Assembly: GCA_024228555.1 (NCBI GenBank)
Contig: JAAETI010000277.1
Location: forward strand, 1-64,000
Length of the DNA: 64,000 nt
Direction: 5' to 3'
Source of the DNA: a bacterium
Lineage (GTDB): Bacteria; Actinomycetota; Acidimicrobiia; Spongiisociales; UBA5794
This document shows positions 52,174 to 61,219 of this stretch, one piece after another. The translations under genes were made by a program, and so were the position numbers. Within the stretch, counting starts at the first letter, position 1. Each line of letters starts with the position of its first letter. The notes under the pieces are model-generated. The model saw only the letters and a list, made by a program, of their open reading frames with translations. It searched no databases and was not told the origin of the DNA.

Positions 52174-52766
52174 CGTGGGTCAAAGTCTGTGGGCTGACTG
52201 ATGAGAGCGACGTCACTGCAGCGGTGGCCGGGGGAGCGGACGCCGCTGGATTCGTGAATGTCACCGGCTCGCCGCGCTACGTGCCGCTGGATGTCGTTGC
52301 TGAGTTGGCAAAGGACTTGCCGATTCACTCGGTGCTGTTGACCCTCGACCTCCATCCAACCGAAGTGGTGGCGGTTCTCGAGGGGACCGGGTTATCTGGC
52401 ATCCAGCCTTACGGCGAGCAGGCGGCGGCCGCCGCCGTAGTTGCCTTTGACGCTGGCTACCTCGTTCTCTACCCGCAGAAGGCAGTGTCAGGACTCAGCC
52501 TGACCGACAGCCCCGGCATACCATTGTTGGATACCCCCGCACCGGGCCAACTCGGTGGCACTGGTCAAGTATTCGACTGGTCGTTGGTCGGGTCGCTATC
52601 GGAGCGGTTCATCCTTGCCGGAGGGCTCGGCCCGGACAACGTGGCAGCTGCAATAGAAACTGTGCGGCCGTGGGGAGTGGATGCGTCCAGTCGTCTCGAG
52701 GAGTCTCCCGGCCGCAAGCACCACGGTATGGTGGCGGACTTCATCAACAAAGCGAAGAGCACGTGA
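52170..52766 (+). CDS. trpF: Phosphoribosylanthranilate isomerase
   Basis: A 198-residue TIM barrel converting phosphoribosylanthranilate to CdRP. Catalytic cysteine lies in [11 protein letters not shown] and the aspartate in [15 protein letters not shown], with [12 protein letters not shown] before it. The GTG at 52170 forms the GTGA overlap with trpC; GTG 52164 is an alternative two codons earlier. Similarity is lower in the middle than for most TrpF, but both active-site blocks are intact. It overlaps trpB by GTGA. Confidence 0.92.
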   Translation: MTWVKVCGLTDESDVTAAVAGGADAAGFVNVTGSPRYVPLDVVAELAKDLPIHSVLLTLDLHPTEVVAVLEGTGLSGIQPYGEQAAAAAVVAFDAGYLVLYPQKAVSGLSLTDSPGIPLLDTPAPGQLGGTGQVFDWSLVGSLSERFILAGGLGPDNVAAAIETVRPWGVDASSRLEESPGRKHHGMVADFINKAKST

Positions 52767-53944
52767 GACTTGATAGACCAGACAGCAGGGGCCGATTCGG
52801 CGAATACGGTGGTCAGTTTGCGCCCGAGACGTTGATGCCGGCGTTGGAACAGTTGGAGGTCGAGTTCACCAAGGCCTGGGCCGATCCCGGCTTTCACCAG
52901 GAGCTCGATGATCTTCTGCGGGACTTTGTCGGGAGACCCACTCCTGTGTATCGCGCCGCCCGCCTCTCCGATCGCCTTGGGATCGACCTCTACCTGAAGC
53001 GAGAGGATCTCGCTCATACGGGCGCACACAAGATCAACAACACCATGGGTCAGGCGCTTCTCACCAAGAGAATGGGTAAGCGACGAGTCATCGCAGAGAC
53101 CGGAGCCGGCCAGCACGGGGTAGCCACCGCAACCGCTTGCGCCTTGCTCGGGCAAGAGTGCGTCGTCTACATGGGGGAGAAGGACATCGAGCGGCAGGCA
53201 CTGAACGTGCACCGCATGAGAATGCTGGGGACCGAGGTGCGGCCGGTGACGTCGGGGGCGGGCACGCTGAAGGATGCGGTGTCGGCTGCGATGCGAGATT
53301 GGGTTTCGAGTGTTGACGGCACGCACTACATCATCGGGTCTGTAGTGGGGCCGCACCCGTTTCCGTGGATGGTTCGCGAGCTGCAGAAGGTCATTGGTGA
53401 GGAACTGTTAGAGCAGATGGATGGTTCGTCGCCGCACCGGCCCGTTCCTGATGTGATCGTCGCCTGTGTGGGCGGTGGGTCCAACGCAATGGGCGTGTTC
53501 TATCCATACGCGGGATCCGGCGTCGACCTCGTTGGAGTGGAGGCAGCAGGGTTTGGTCTCGAGTCGGGGCATCACGGGGCATCGCTTGTGGCAGGGTCGC
53601 CCGGTGTCATTCACGGATCAATGACGTATCTACTGCAGGATGACCAGGGTCAGATTCTGGAGGCGCACTCGATATCCGCAGGGCTCGATTATCCAGGCGT
53701 TGGACCGGAGCACTCGTATTTCAAGGACCACGGCATGGTCCGCTACGTGTCGATCACCGACGAGGAAGCCGTCGAAGCGGTCCACCTTCTTGCGTCTATC
53801 GAGGGAATCATCCCTGCACTGGAGTCGGCCCATGCGCTCGCCTGGATCACCAAGGAAGCGAAGTCGCTCGAGGGTAAGACGGTCGTCCTCAACCTGTCAG
53901 GTCGCGGTGACAAGGATGTCCAACAGATCGTGGATGCAGAATGA
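52763..53944 (+). CDS. trpB: Tryptophan synthase beta subunit
   Basis: From GTG 52763 the product has 393 residues. [19 protein letters not shown] is the family start; the PLP lysine is in [25 protein letters not shown] follows and the phosphate loop is GGGSNAMG. It joins indole and serine to make tryptophan and forms a complex with TrpA. The earlier open frame belongs to the trpF coding region. ATGA overlap with trpA. Confidence 0.97.
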   Translation: MRLDRPDSRGRFGEYGGQFAPETLMPALEQLEVEFTKAWADPGFHQELDDLLRDFVGRPTPVYRAARLSDRLGIDLYLKREDLAHTGAHKINNTMGQALLTKRMGKRRVIAETGAGQHGVATATACALLGQECVVYMGEKDIERQALNVHRMRMLGTEVRPVTSGAGTLKDAVSAAMRDWVSSVDGTHYIIGSVVGPHPFPWMVRELQKVIGEELLEQMDGSSPHRPVPDVIVACVGGGSNAMGVFYPYAGSGVDLVGVEAAGFGLESGHHGASLVAGSPGVIHGSMTYLLQDDQGQILEAHSISAGLDYPGVGPEHSYFKDHGMVRYVSITDEEAVEAVHLLASIEGIIPALESAHALAWITKEAKSLEGKTVVLNLSGRGDKDVQQIVDAE

Positions 53945-54750
53945 GTAGGGAACGCCTCACCGAACTTTTTGCAGAATGCCGTGCTGAGGGCCGAGCTGCT
54001 CTTATGCCATATATGACAGTTGGGCTTCCTTCACCGGAGGAGTCGGTTCAGCTCTTTGTTGCGATGGCGGAGGCGGGAGCGGATGGCTTCGAGGTGGGTA
54101 TCCCGTATGCCGACCCGCTGATGGACGGCCCGACCATCCAGGCAGCGGGGGAGCGAGCATTGGCCGCGGGTTCTGGTGTAGAGGTGGGGCTCGATCTCTT
54201 GGGCCAGATAGTCACCCAAACTGGCAAGCCGTGTGTCGTGATGACTTACGTAAATCCGATACTGCGGATGGGGATCGAGGTCTTTGCGGACCGGGTCGCC
54301 GGTGCCGGCGCATCCGGAGTGATCGTCGCCGATCTCCCAGTGGATGAGGCAGACGTTTTCATCGAAGCGTTTGAAGCTCGTGGGATCGGCCTTGTGCTGT
54401 TCGTGGCCCCGACCACAACTGAGCAGCGCCTGAGCCGTGTGTTGAAAGCCGATCCGCCGTTTGTATATGGCGTAGCAGAACTCGGTGTCACCGGCGTCCG
54501 CACGACAGCATCCAGCCATATCCCGTCTCTTGTGAGTCGGGTGCGCCGCCATAGCGAGGTCCCCGTGGTTGCTGGGGTCGGCATCTCGACGCCGGACCAA
54601 GCTCGTGCTGCCGCCAGCGATGCTGACGGCGTGATCGTTGGATCAGCGTTGGTCAGGGGCGTGCTGCTTGCCAACGATGTCGGAGAAGCAGAGGAGCTGC
54701 TGCGGATAGCGATTGGCGATCTGGCAAGGGCAGTGCGACCGCCGCGCTAG
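53941..54750 (+). CDS. trpA: Tryptophan synthase alpha subunit
   Basis: A 269-residue TIM barrel that releases indole from indole-3-glycerol phosphate and channels it to TrpB. The catalytic aspartate is in [12 protein letters not shown] and the glutamate in [30 protein letters not shown] and [10 protein letters not shown] complete the barrel. It is the last gene of the run. No hairpin terminator is evident in the 257 bases that follow. Confidence 0.96.
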   Translation: MSRERLTELFAECRAEGRAALMPYMTVGLPSPEESVQLFVAMAEAGADGFEVGIPYADPLMDGPTIQAAGERALAAGSGVEVGLDLLGQIVTQTGKPCVVMTYVNPILRMGIEVFADRVAGAGASGVIVADLPVDEADVFIEAFEARGIGLVLFVAPTTTEQRLSRVLKADPPFVYGVAELGVTGVRTTASSHIPSLVSRVRRHSEVPVVAGVGISTPDQARAAASDADGVIVGSALVRGVLLANDVGEAEELLRIAIGDLARAVRPPR

Positions 54751-55007
54751 CGGAAGCACTAGCCATCTCGGTCATTGTCTCAATGCGCCTAGGCGAAGCT
54801 GGCCGCAGGCCGCACAATTGTGAAAGGTCGAGTCCGCACCCTTCCAGCGCGGCACGGCTTGCATCGGCGGCAGGCCGTCGGGCACAATCGGTATACGCAC
54901 CACACACCGCTGTGTCGACGGCCCTCCGCCAACACTCCTTGCAGATTGGCGCTATGACCGTGATCCTTCTAGCGATACGCTGATCTCGAGTTGACCTCGG
55001 AGGAATG

Positions 55008-55502
55008 ATGCGAGTCCTTGTTGCGATTGCCTCAAAGCATGGAGCCACCGCCGAGATCGGCGAGCGTATCGGTCGGCGGCTCTCCGAGCACGGTATCGAG
55101 CCGCTTGTTGTCGACGTGGCCGATGCTCCATCGCCAGCCGGCTTTGCTGCTGCAGTCCTTGGTAGCGGTGTATATGCAGGTAGCTGGATCAAGGCTGCCA
55201 AGAACTACGTTGAGACCCATGATGAGGTCTTGGCCGAAATACCAGTTTGGTTCCTCTCCAGCGGCCCGATCGGCGATCCGCCAAAGCCGGAGGGAGAGAA
55301 GGCGGTAGACGTAACCGAGTTGACGGCGAAGGTGGATCCGCAGCGCCATGCGATCCTGAGCGGTGCTCTCGACAAGGGCAAACTCAATCTTGCTGAGCGT
55401 GCAATAGTGGCCGCGGTCCGCGCACCGGAGGGTGATTTCCGTGATTGGGATGCCATCGATGACTGGGCCGACGAAATCGCCACAGTCCTCCTCCAAAACT
55501 GA
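55008..55502 (+). CDS. Flavodoxin-domain protein (HemG-like)
   Basis: A 164-residue flavodoxin fold with the FMN phosphate loop IASKHGATAEIGERIG, a second loop GSGVYAGSWIKAAKNYV and WFLSSGPIGDPP. This resembles menaquinone-dependent protoporphyrinogen oxidase HemG and related flavodoxins. GGAGG lies 4 bases from the ATG at 55008 and too near the ATG at 55005, so the second is preferred. No heme genes are nearby. Confidence 0.82.
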   Translation: MRVLVAIASKHGATAEIGERIGRRLSEHGIEPLVVDVADAPSPAGFAAAVLGSGVYAGSWIKAAKNYVETHDEVLAEIPVWFLSSGPIGDPPKPEGEKAVDVTELTAKVDPQRHAILSGALDKGKLNLAERAIVAAVRAPEGDFRDWDAIDDWADEIATVLLQN

Positions 55503-55559
55503 GTCGGTGCGAGACGGCTCGGGAGCCGCGGCGTGGATGCGGCGGTGGTGCGCAGCCAT

Positions 55560-55671
55560 CGAGCTTCTGGTTTCAGAAGCTCGCAAACTACTCAGGAAGG
55601 AGCTAGAAGCTTCTTGGTAGTTGAGTCCCGACCTCGGCCTTGCCGAGGTCGCAAGCTCCCCGAAGGGGAGC
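55560..55671. terminator. Array of perfect hairpins between convergent gene and tRNA
   Basis: Three perfect stems follow each other: 10 bp at 55560-55583 (CGAGCTTCTG, loop GTTT), 9 bp at 55630-55650 (GACCTCGGC, loop CTT) and 7 bp at 55655-55671 (GCTCCCC, loop GAA). A palindrome AGAAGCTTCT lies at 55605-55614. The region separates the plus-strand flavodoxin gene from the minus-strand tRNA-Leu, so a bidirectional termination role fits, although no T-runs follow. Confidence 0.55.
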
Positions 55672-55676
55672 CAGCG

Positions 55677-55759
55677 TACCGGGAGGGGGACTCGAACCCC
55701 CACGAGCTCTCGCTCAACGGATTTTGAGTCCGTCGCGTCTACCATTTCGCCATCCCGGC
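55677..55759 (-). tRNA. tRNA-Leu(CAA)
   Basis: On the minus strand an 83-base class II tRNA folds cleanly: acceptor GCCGGGA paired with TCCCGGT (G-U at 1-72), anticodon stem ACGGA/TCCGT with loop CTCAAAA giving anticodon CAA (complement of 55724-55726), a long variable arm TGAGCGAGAGCTCG, and a T-arm GGGGG-TTCGAGT-CCCCC. The discriminator is A and no CCA is encoded. It reads UUG leucine codons. Confidence 0.96.
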
Positions 55760-55823
55760 CTGCGTCTTACTCTAGGTGCTTGCACCACCGGCAAGGCGGA
55801 GGGCATCGTAGACTCACCCTTCT

Positions 55824-56102
55824 ATGAAGCGAATCGAACGCAAGCTATTCAAACTCGGTGATGAGATCGAGTCCTTGGCGAAGGCGGAGCAACTCGCCGG
55901 CGAAGAACTCATCTATCACCTGCATCTCAATGATGACACGCAACGCGATGCCTCAGTATCGGGCAACCCTATTGATCGGGCGGACGCCCGCGAGACAGCT
56001 GGCGACGTTGCTCGGTTCGAGCGGCATATCGCCCAACTCCAGAAACGACGTGCCAAATTGATCGCCAAGAGAGAGAGACTTGTCGCCAAGCTTGCGGACT
56101 AG
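55824..56102 (+). CDS. Small coiled-coil protein of unknown function
   Basis: A 92-residue charged protein with two predicted helices (LFKLGDEIESLAKAEQLAGEEL and ARFERHIAQLQKRRAKLIAKR) and no membrane segment. No family recognised. A conserved-looking middle segment LNDDTQRDASVSGNP separates the helices. It lies between the tRNA and the pilus genes. Confidence 0.65.
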   Translation: MKRIERKLFKLGDEIESLAKAEQLAGEELIYHLHLNDDTQRDASVSGNPIDRADARETAGDVARFERHIAQLQKRRAKLIAKRERLVAKLAD

Positions 56103-56202
56103 TCACATCGCGAGCCAGGGAATTTCCGTACAGTTTGCGTGTTTACTGTCCGATAGCAACCTACAATTAGCACTAGCCAAGAGGATTTCGGCCAGGTATC
56201 AT

Positions 56203-56835
56203 ATGCCCACTATGCGTAGTCGTCTAAATACATTGCGTGACAATCGAGCGAGCGAGCGGGGCTCGTCGATGATCGAGTTCGCCATCGTTGCCACCCTCCT
56301 CTTGATGATTGTTTTTGGAATCGTTGAGTTCGGTCTTGCCTTCCGTGATCGTCTCACGGTTGGCAACGCCAGCCAGTCCGCAGCTCGAGTCGGCTCCGCA
56401 GTCGGCAACGGTGCCGAAGCCGACCTGCGGATGCTCCAGGCGCTCGAGCAGACTCTTGCCAACCTGCCGTCCAGCGGTATCGGTGTCGTCAAGTACGTCG
56501 AGTTCTACAGGGCAGACGCCAACGGCAACCCCGACGGTGGCTGTCCGGGACCAAACTGCGTGCGCTATGCGTACCACTACCAGGATGGGCCGGGACCGCT
56601 ATGTGACTGGAATCCGTGTCCCACCGCGACCGGGGGTCCGTACGGCGGACCTTGGATCCCCAACGTCCGCAACGTTGCCGTCGGCAACCTTGACGTCATC
56701 GGCGTCAACGTCGTCTTCGGCCACACGTGGATTACGTCGGGCTTGGTGCCATTGCCAGATGTGAGTTGTAACGCCCCTCCAGGTGACTGCTGGGTCGATA
56801 CAACGACCATGCGCATGGAACCACAACAGTTCTAG
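56203..56835 (+). CDS. TadE-like pilus assembly protein
   Basis: A 210-residue protein from ATG 56203 (alternatively 56212). The N-terminal ERGSSMIEFAIVATLLLMIV is the TadE-like signature: a glycine, then a glutamate five residues into a hydrophobic helix, as in pseudopilins. The rest is extracytoplasmic with cysteine pairs and glycine- and proline-rich loops (GGPYGGPW). TadE proteins support Flp/Tad pilus assembly. An AT-rich segment upstream contains TACAAT at 56162-56167, a possible -10. It is 10 bases from the TadG-like gene. Confidence 0.82.
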   Translation: MPTMRSRLNTLRDNRASERGSSMIEFAIVATLLLMIVFGIVEFGLAFRDRLTVGNASQSAARVGSAVGNGAEADLRMLQALEQTLANLPSSGIGVVKYVEFYRADANGNPDGGCPGPNCVRYAYHYQDGPGPLCDWNPCPTATGGPYGGPWIPNVRNVAVGNLDVIGVNVVFGHTWITSGLVPLPDVSCNAPPGDCWVDTTTMRMEPQQF

Positions 56836-56845
56836 GTAGGGAACT

Positions 56846-58384
56846 ATGAAGCTCATCAAGAGAATGCCGCTGATACGCCGGTTCTATCAAGACGACAACG
56901 AGAGCGGAATCGTCCTCGTCCTCACCGCGCTTGTCATGGTCATCCTTATGGGGATGGCTGCCTATGCGGTCGATCTCGGTTGGCTCTACTACAGCCAGCT
57001 GAACACTCGGAAAGCAGCTGAGGCCGCCGCCTTGGCCGGCGTTGTACATATGCCATTGCCCAGTTGTGCGGATCCGGTTTCCGGAACCGATCCATACGTT
57101 GCCGCTCTCGATCTAACGTCTCGCCATGGTTACAACCACGGCGCCAACGCCACCGTGACCCCCACCATGGGTGCAAACTGCAACCAGTTGACTGTCAACG
57201 TCACCTCATCGGTCGGCACGTTCTTCATGCGAGTGTTCGGGCGCAACAGTTTTGTGATCAGTGAGACGGCGACTGCGGAGCAATTGCCACCACTGAAGAT
57301 CGGTAGCGATGAGTCGTATCTGGGTGAGGATCCGGACGACCCGACGCGCGATCGTGATTTCTTCCTTGCTATTTCCGGTCGTGACCGTGGCAAGGGTCAG
57401 GGTGACGCTTACGCCTCGTTGTTCTACAACGGCGGAGGCGCAAACGCCGAGCATCGGCATCCGTCCTACTGGTACGCAGTCGAGATCGTTCCAGGGTCGG
57501 CCAGCGAAGGCGGCAACCTTCAGATCCAGGTATACGACGGTGTCACCCACGACGCGAATGGCAATGACGATTCGACTCCGCAAGGCGGTCCCACCAACGA
57601 CTGGCAGTCCGGTGCTGGCTCCGGTAGCCCGAGTGCCAGGGAGGACGGCTCAGAGACAGTGACGACCTTCCGGGTTTATGCCCCAGACACCACGCCCTCG
57701 AACTGGCTCGACAACTCAACGTTGTTGTGTACGAAGTCGTACCACGGTCTTGGGGATACGTTGTATGAGGTGGTCGCGGAGAACGCTTGGGACACGATTT
57801 GCGCACGACCCGGTGTCGGCGCCGGGATCTATGTGATCGAGATCTCGACCACGGGCAACACCAACGTCATCAACGGATTCTCGATGCGGAATGTCGTCGA
57901 CGGCAACTCACACAACGACAGCCAGATCTATGGGCTTGGAGCTATGTCGCTCTGGCAGTTCGATACTGGCTCGAACCCTGTATTCAAGATCGCTCGTCTC
58001 GACGAGGTCTATGCGGGATCAGAGTTGATCATCAGTCTCTGGGATATCTCTGACATTGGGTCGAACGCGTCGATTCAATTCAACAACCCGAACGGCGCCG
58101 CACCTATCAATAATCTCGACTGCACAGTCCAAACTCGCAACCAAAGCGGTGGCGGAGCAACGGGTTACGGATCAGATTCGGGTGGCTCTAACTGTCGGTT
58201 GAACTTCACCAGCAGCCAATACAACAACGAATGGTTGGACTTCAAGTTCGACGTGCCCGGCGACTACACCTGCTCAGGTGACGAATGCTGGATTCACGTC
58301 AGCTACGCCGTTGGCGGGAGCATCACCGACCGTACCGTATGGACGGCTCAGGTGAACGGACAGCCCATCCACTTGGTGCCTTAG
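56846..58384 (+). CDS. TadG-like protein with large extracytoplasmic region
   Basis: A 512-residue protein with an N-terminal membrane helix (GIVLVLTALVMVILMGMAAY) followed by AVDLGWLYYSQLNTRKAAEAAALAGV, the TadG/Flp pilus-assembly start. The remaining 430 residues are extracytoplasmic, rich in asparagine, serine and glycine, with no von Willebrand domain recognised. It likely belongs to the same operon as the TadE-like gene. polA starts 53 bases after its stop. Confidence 0.8.
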   Translation: MKLIKRMPLIRRFYQDDNESGIVLVLTALVMVILMGMAAYAVDLGWLYYSQLNTRKAAEAAALAGVVHMPLPSCADPVSGTDPYVAALDLTSRHGYNHGANATVTPTMGANCNQLTVNVTSSVGTFFMRVFGRNSFVISETATAEQLPPLKIGSDESYLGEDPDDPTRDRDFFLAISGRDRGKGQGDAYASLFYNGGGANAEHRHPSYWYAVEIVPGSASEGGNLQIQVYDGVTHDANGNDDSTPQGGPTNDWQSGAGSGSPSAREDGSETVTTFRVYAPDTTPSNWLDNSTLLCTKSYHGLGDTLYEVVAENAWDTICARPGVGAGIYVIEISTTGNTNVINGFSMRNVVDGNSHNDSQIYGLGAMSLWQFDTGSNPVFKIARLDEVYAGSELIISLWDISDIGSNASIQFNNPNGAAPINNLDCTVQTRNQSGGGATGYGSDSGGSNCRLNFTSSQYNNEWLDFKFDVPGDYTCSGDECWIHVSYAVGGSITDRTVWTAQVNGQPIHLVP

Positions 58385-58437
58385 CCCAAGAGCTGCGGAC
58401 GGAGCGGTCGTTGGTCGCGAGCTGATACGCTCGTCGC

Positions 58438-61080
58438 ATGCCAACTCTTGCTCTTCTCGACGGACACAGCCTCGCCTATCGCGCCTTCTATGCGCTCCCA
58501 TCTGATCTGGCCACCCCAGCCGGACAGGTAACGAACGCCGTACTTGGCTTCACCAACATGCTGGTCAGGCTGCTGCGTGAGGAAGAGCCAGATGCGATCG
58601 CCGTTGCTTGGGACGTTCGCGGCCCCAACCTCCGCAAGGAGAGGTACCCGGACTACAAGGCGCAGCGTGAGGCGCCGCCCGACATATTCGCCAGTCAGCT
58701 GCCGTTGATCCGGGAGGTGCTCGATGTTCTCAAGATCAAGCAGCTCACCTCGCCCGGCTACGAAGCAGACGATGTCATTGCCACCGTGACCGCCCAGGCC
58801 GTAACTGATGAATGGAAGGTTCTCGTAGTTACCGGCGACCGCGACAGCTTCCAGCTCGTTGCCGATGACGTCACTGTTCTGTACACCCGCCGTGGCATAT
58901 CCGATGTGGTCACGGCGTCTCCGGAATGGATCATCGGTAAGTACGGAGTGACGCCTGCTCAGTACCGCGACTATGCCGCTTTGCGCGGCGATTCCTCCGA
59001 CAACCTGCCGGGAGTGCCCGGCGTCGGAGAGAAGACGGCGTCGCGGTTGATCGCCGACTACGGGAGCTTGGACGGGATCTATCAGCACCTCGACGAGCAA
59101 ACTCCAAAGCTGCGCGAGAATCTCGACACTCATCGGGATCAGGTCTATCTGAACCAGGACTTGATGAGGATGCTCCCAGATGTGCCCATCGTCGAGACCC
59201 CCGACGGCATCGATACGGATTCGTTTCGCCTCCAGGAATGGGAAAGGGACGATGTCAGGGAGGTGTTTGAAGCCCTGGCGTTCCGCGACGTGTGGGAACG
59301 GCTCACCGAATTGGGTGGATATCACGAGGAAGAGGCCGTGGCAATAGATGTTTCGGTCTTGACTGCGACCTCCGCATCGCAAATCAGTGCAGCTGTGGGA
59401 GATGGAGTTGTCGCCGTTGAGCCAGTATGGGATGCGGACGGAATCCAGGGTCTGGTCGCCGCGACCGGATCTGATGAAGCCTTATTTGTCCCCGAAGCTC
59501 ACCTCGACAGCTTCATCAGTACGGTCGATCCTGCTGTCGGGATTGTTGGCCACGATGCCAAGGCCCTGTTTCGGGCGCTTCTCGATGCGGATCTTGAACC
59601 GCCGCACCTCGGGTTCGACACGGCTCTTGCCGGCTATGTCATCAACCCAGGGCAACGCGTTCCCGACCTGGAGGATCTGGCCTACCGTGAACTTGGCCTA
59701 ACGGTGGCGGCAGCTGAAGAGGGCGAGGCTGCCGAGACGCAGGGTGCCTTCGATTTTGATGGTGACTCGGGACCGGACCTCGAAGTAATCGGGCGCAGAG
59801 CGGTTGCCATCCAGGCACTGGTCACCCCGCTACGTGAGCAACTGGAGTCACGGGGCGAAGCCGAGCTGTTCACGACGATTGAGCTGCCGCTGGTGGCTAT
59901 CTTGGCCAGGATGGAGTCGACCGGGGTCGGTGTCGACAGGGCCTTCCTCGAGGAGTTTGGTGACAACCTGCGCTCCCGTCTCGCAAGGCTGGAGAGTTCT
60001 ATTCACGAGGCCGCTGGTGGCCCCTTCAACGTGAATTCCACGCTGCAACTGCGTGAGGTGCTCTACGAGCGTCTCCAGCTGCCAGTACTCAAGAAGACCC
60101 CGAAAGGGGTGCCCTCGACCGATGCCTCGGTTCTGGGGAAGCTCCGCGACGAACATCCAATGGTCGACGATCTGCTGACCTTCCGCGAGCTGGAGAAGCT
60201 GCGTTCGACCTATGTCGATGCGATGTTGCCGCTTATCGAAGCCGACAGCCGTGTCCGCGGACGATTCAATCAGATGGCAGCGGCCACCGGAAGGCTCTCG
60301 CAAGAGCAACCAAACCTGCAGAACATCCCCGTTCGCTCCGAGGAGGGTCGCGCCATCCGCCAAGCATTTATTGCCGACGAGGGGTGTCAGTTCCTCGTCG
60401 CCGACTACAGCCAGATCGAATTGCGAATCCTGGCGCACCTCTCGGGTGACGCCGGCTTGGTTAACGCGTTCCAAGAGGATCTCGATATCCATGCCGCGAC
60501 CGCGGCCAACGTCAACGGCATCGCCATCGAGGACGTCGATATATCGCAGCGTCGCTACGCAAAGATGATCAACTTCGGTCTCCTGTACGGGATGGAAGCG
60601 TACGGTCTTGCGCAACGTATGGAGATTTCCACAAAGGAAGCTCAGGGGCACATCGACGTCTATTTCGAGCGCTTCCCGGAAGTCCGTGATTTCATGCAGG
60701 GGATCGTGGCTGCGGCCCGTGACTCGGGCTACACGACAACTCTGTTGGGTCGACGCCGCTATCTGCCGGAACTGGCGAGTGGCAACTTCCGGACGCGGCA
60801 ATCCGGGGAGAGGATGGCGCTCAACGCTCCCATCCAGGGCTCAGCGGCCGACATCATCAAGAAGGCCATGGTTGTTCTCGAAGAGAAGCTTCGGTCCGGC
60901 GGATACAAGGCGGAGATGTTGCTGCAAATCCACGATGAGCTTGTCCTCGAGGTTCCGGAGGATGAAGTCGAAGCGGTTGACGAGCTAACCCGGTCTGTGA
61001 TGGAGGGAATCGTCGAGCTACGGGTCCCCCTCCGGGTCGAATCGGCAGTCGGCAAGACATTGGCGGACTGCGAGCACTAA
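58438..61080 (+). CDS. polA: DNA polymerase I
   Basis: An 880-residue repair polymerase. The 5' nuclease (1-290) has LLDGHSLAYRAFYALP, PGYEADDVIATV, GDRDSFQL and GDSSDNLPGVPGVGEKTA. The middle 3'-5' exonuclease-like domain lacks the usual acidic DxE start (VVAVEPVWDADG instead), so proofreading is probably lost. Polymerase motifs are intact: A (VADYSQIELRILAHLSG), B (RRYAKMINFGLLYGMEAYG) and C (QIHDELVLEVPEDE). It fills gaps and removes RNA primers. Confidence 0.96.
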   Translation: MPTLALLDGHSLAYRAFYALPSDLATPAGQVTNAVLGFTNMLVRLLREEEPDAIAVAWDVRGPNLRKERYPDYKAQREAPPDIFASQLPLIREVLDVLKIKQLTSPGYEADDVIATVTAQAVTDEWKVLVVTGDRDSFQLVADDVTVLYTRRGISDVVTASPEWIIGKYGVTPAQYRDYAALRGDSSDNLPGVPGVGEKTASRLIADYGSLDGIYQHLDEQTPKLRENLDTHRDQVYLNQDLMRMLPDVPIVETPDGIDTDSFRLQEWERDDVREVFEALAFRDVWERLTELGGYHEEEAVAIDVSVLTATSASQISAAVGDGVVAVEPVWDADGIQGLVAATGSDEALFVPEAHLDSFISTVDPAVGIVGHDAKALFRALLDADLEPPHLGFDTALAGYVINPGQRVPDLEDLAYRELGLTVAAAEEGEAAETQGAFDFDGDSGPDLEVIGRRAVAIQALVTPLREQLESRGEAELFTTIELPLVAILARMESTGVGVDRAFLEEFGDNLRSRLARLESSIHEAAGGPFNVNSTLQLREVLYERLQLPVLKKTPKGVPSTDASVLGKLRDEHPMVDDLLTFRELEKLRSTYVDAMLPLIEADSRVRGRFNQMAAATGRLSQEQPNLQNIPVRSEEGRAIRQAFIADEGCQFLVADYSQIELRILAHLSGDAGLVNAFQEDLDIHAATAANVNGIAIEDVDISQRRYAKMINFGLLYGMEAYGLAQRMEISTKEAQGHIDVYFERFPEVRDFMQGIVAAARDSGYTTTLLGRRRYLPELASGNFRTRQSGERMALNAPIQGSAADIIKKAMVVLEEKLRSGGYKAEMLLQIHDELVLEVPEDEVEAVDELTRSVMEGIVELRVPLRVESAVGKTLADCEH

Positions 61081-61119
61081 ATTGGCTGATGTCAGATACT
61101 GCCAGGCCGAAGAAAGACA

Positions 61120-61150
61120 TTGGTATCCCCGTGATTATGCGTGCTACCAT
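61120..61150 (+). promoter_or_regulatory. Weak candidate promoter of rpsA
   Basis: TTGGTA at 61120-61125 and TACCAT at 61145-61150 with a preceding TGC (extended -10) are 19 bases apart. This would give a leader of about 60 bases to the rpsA ATG. Spacing is long, so the assignment is uncertain. Confidence 0.3.
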
Positions 61151-61219
61151 CTCGTCCGTTCTCTACGCCCGCGCGCGCATGAGACACAACCATGTTTCCC
61201 AAGGAGTTGATGTACACGC

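Noticed and set aside
54783-54983. 66-codon frame after trpA
   Set aside because: No ribosome site and no protein-like features. The 257-base gap between trpA and the flavodoxin gene otherwise shows nothing I can name.
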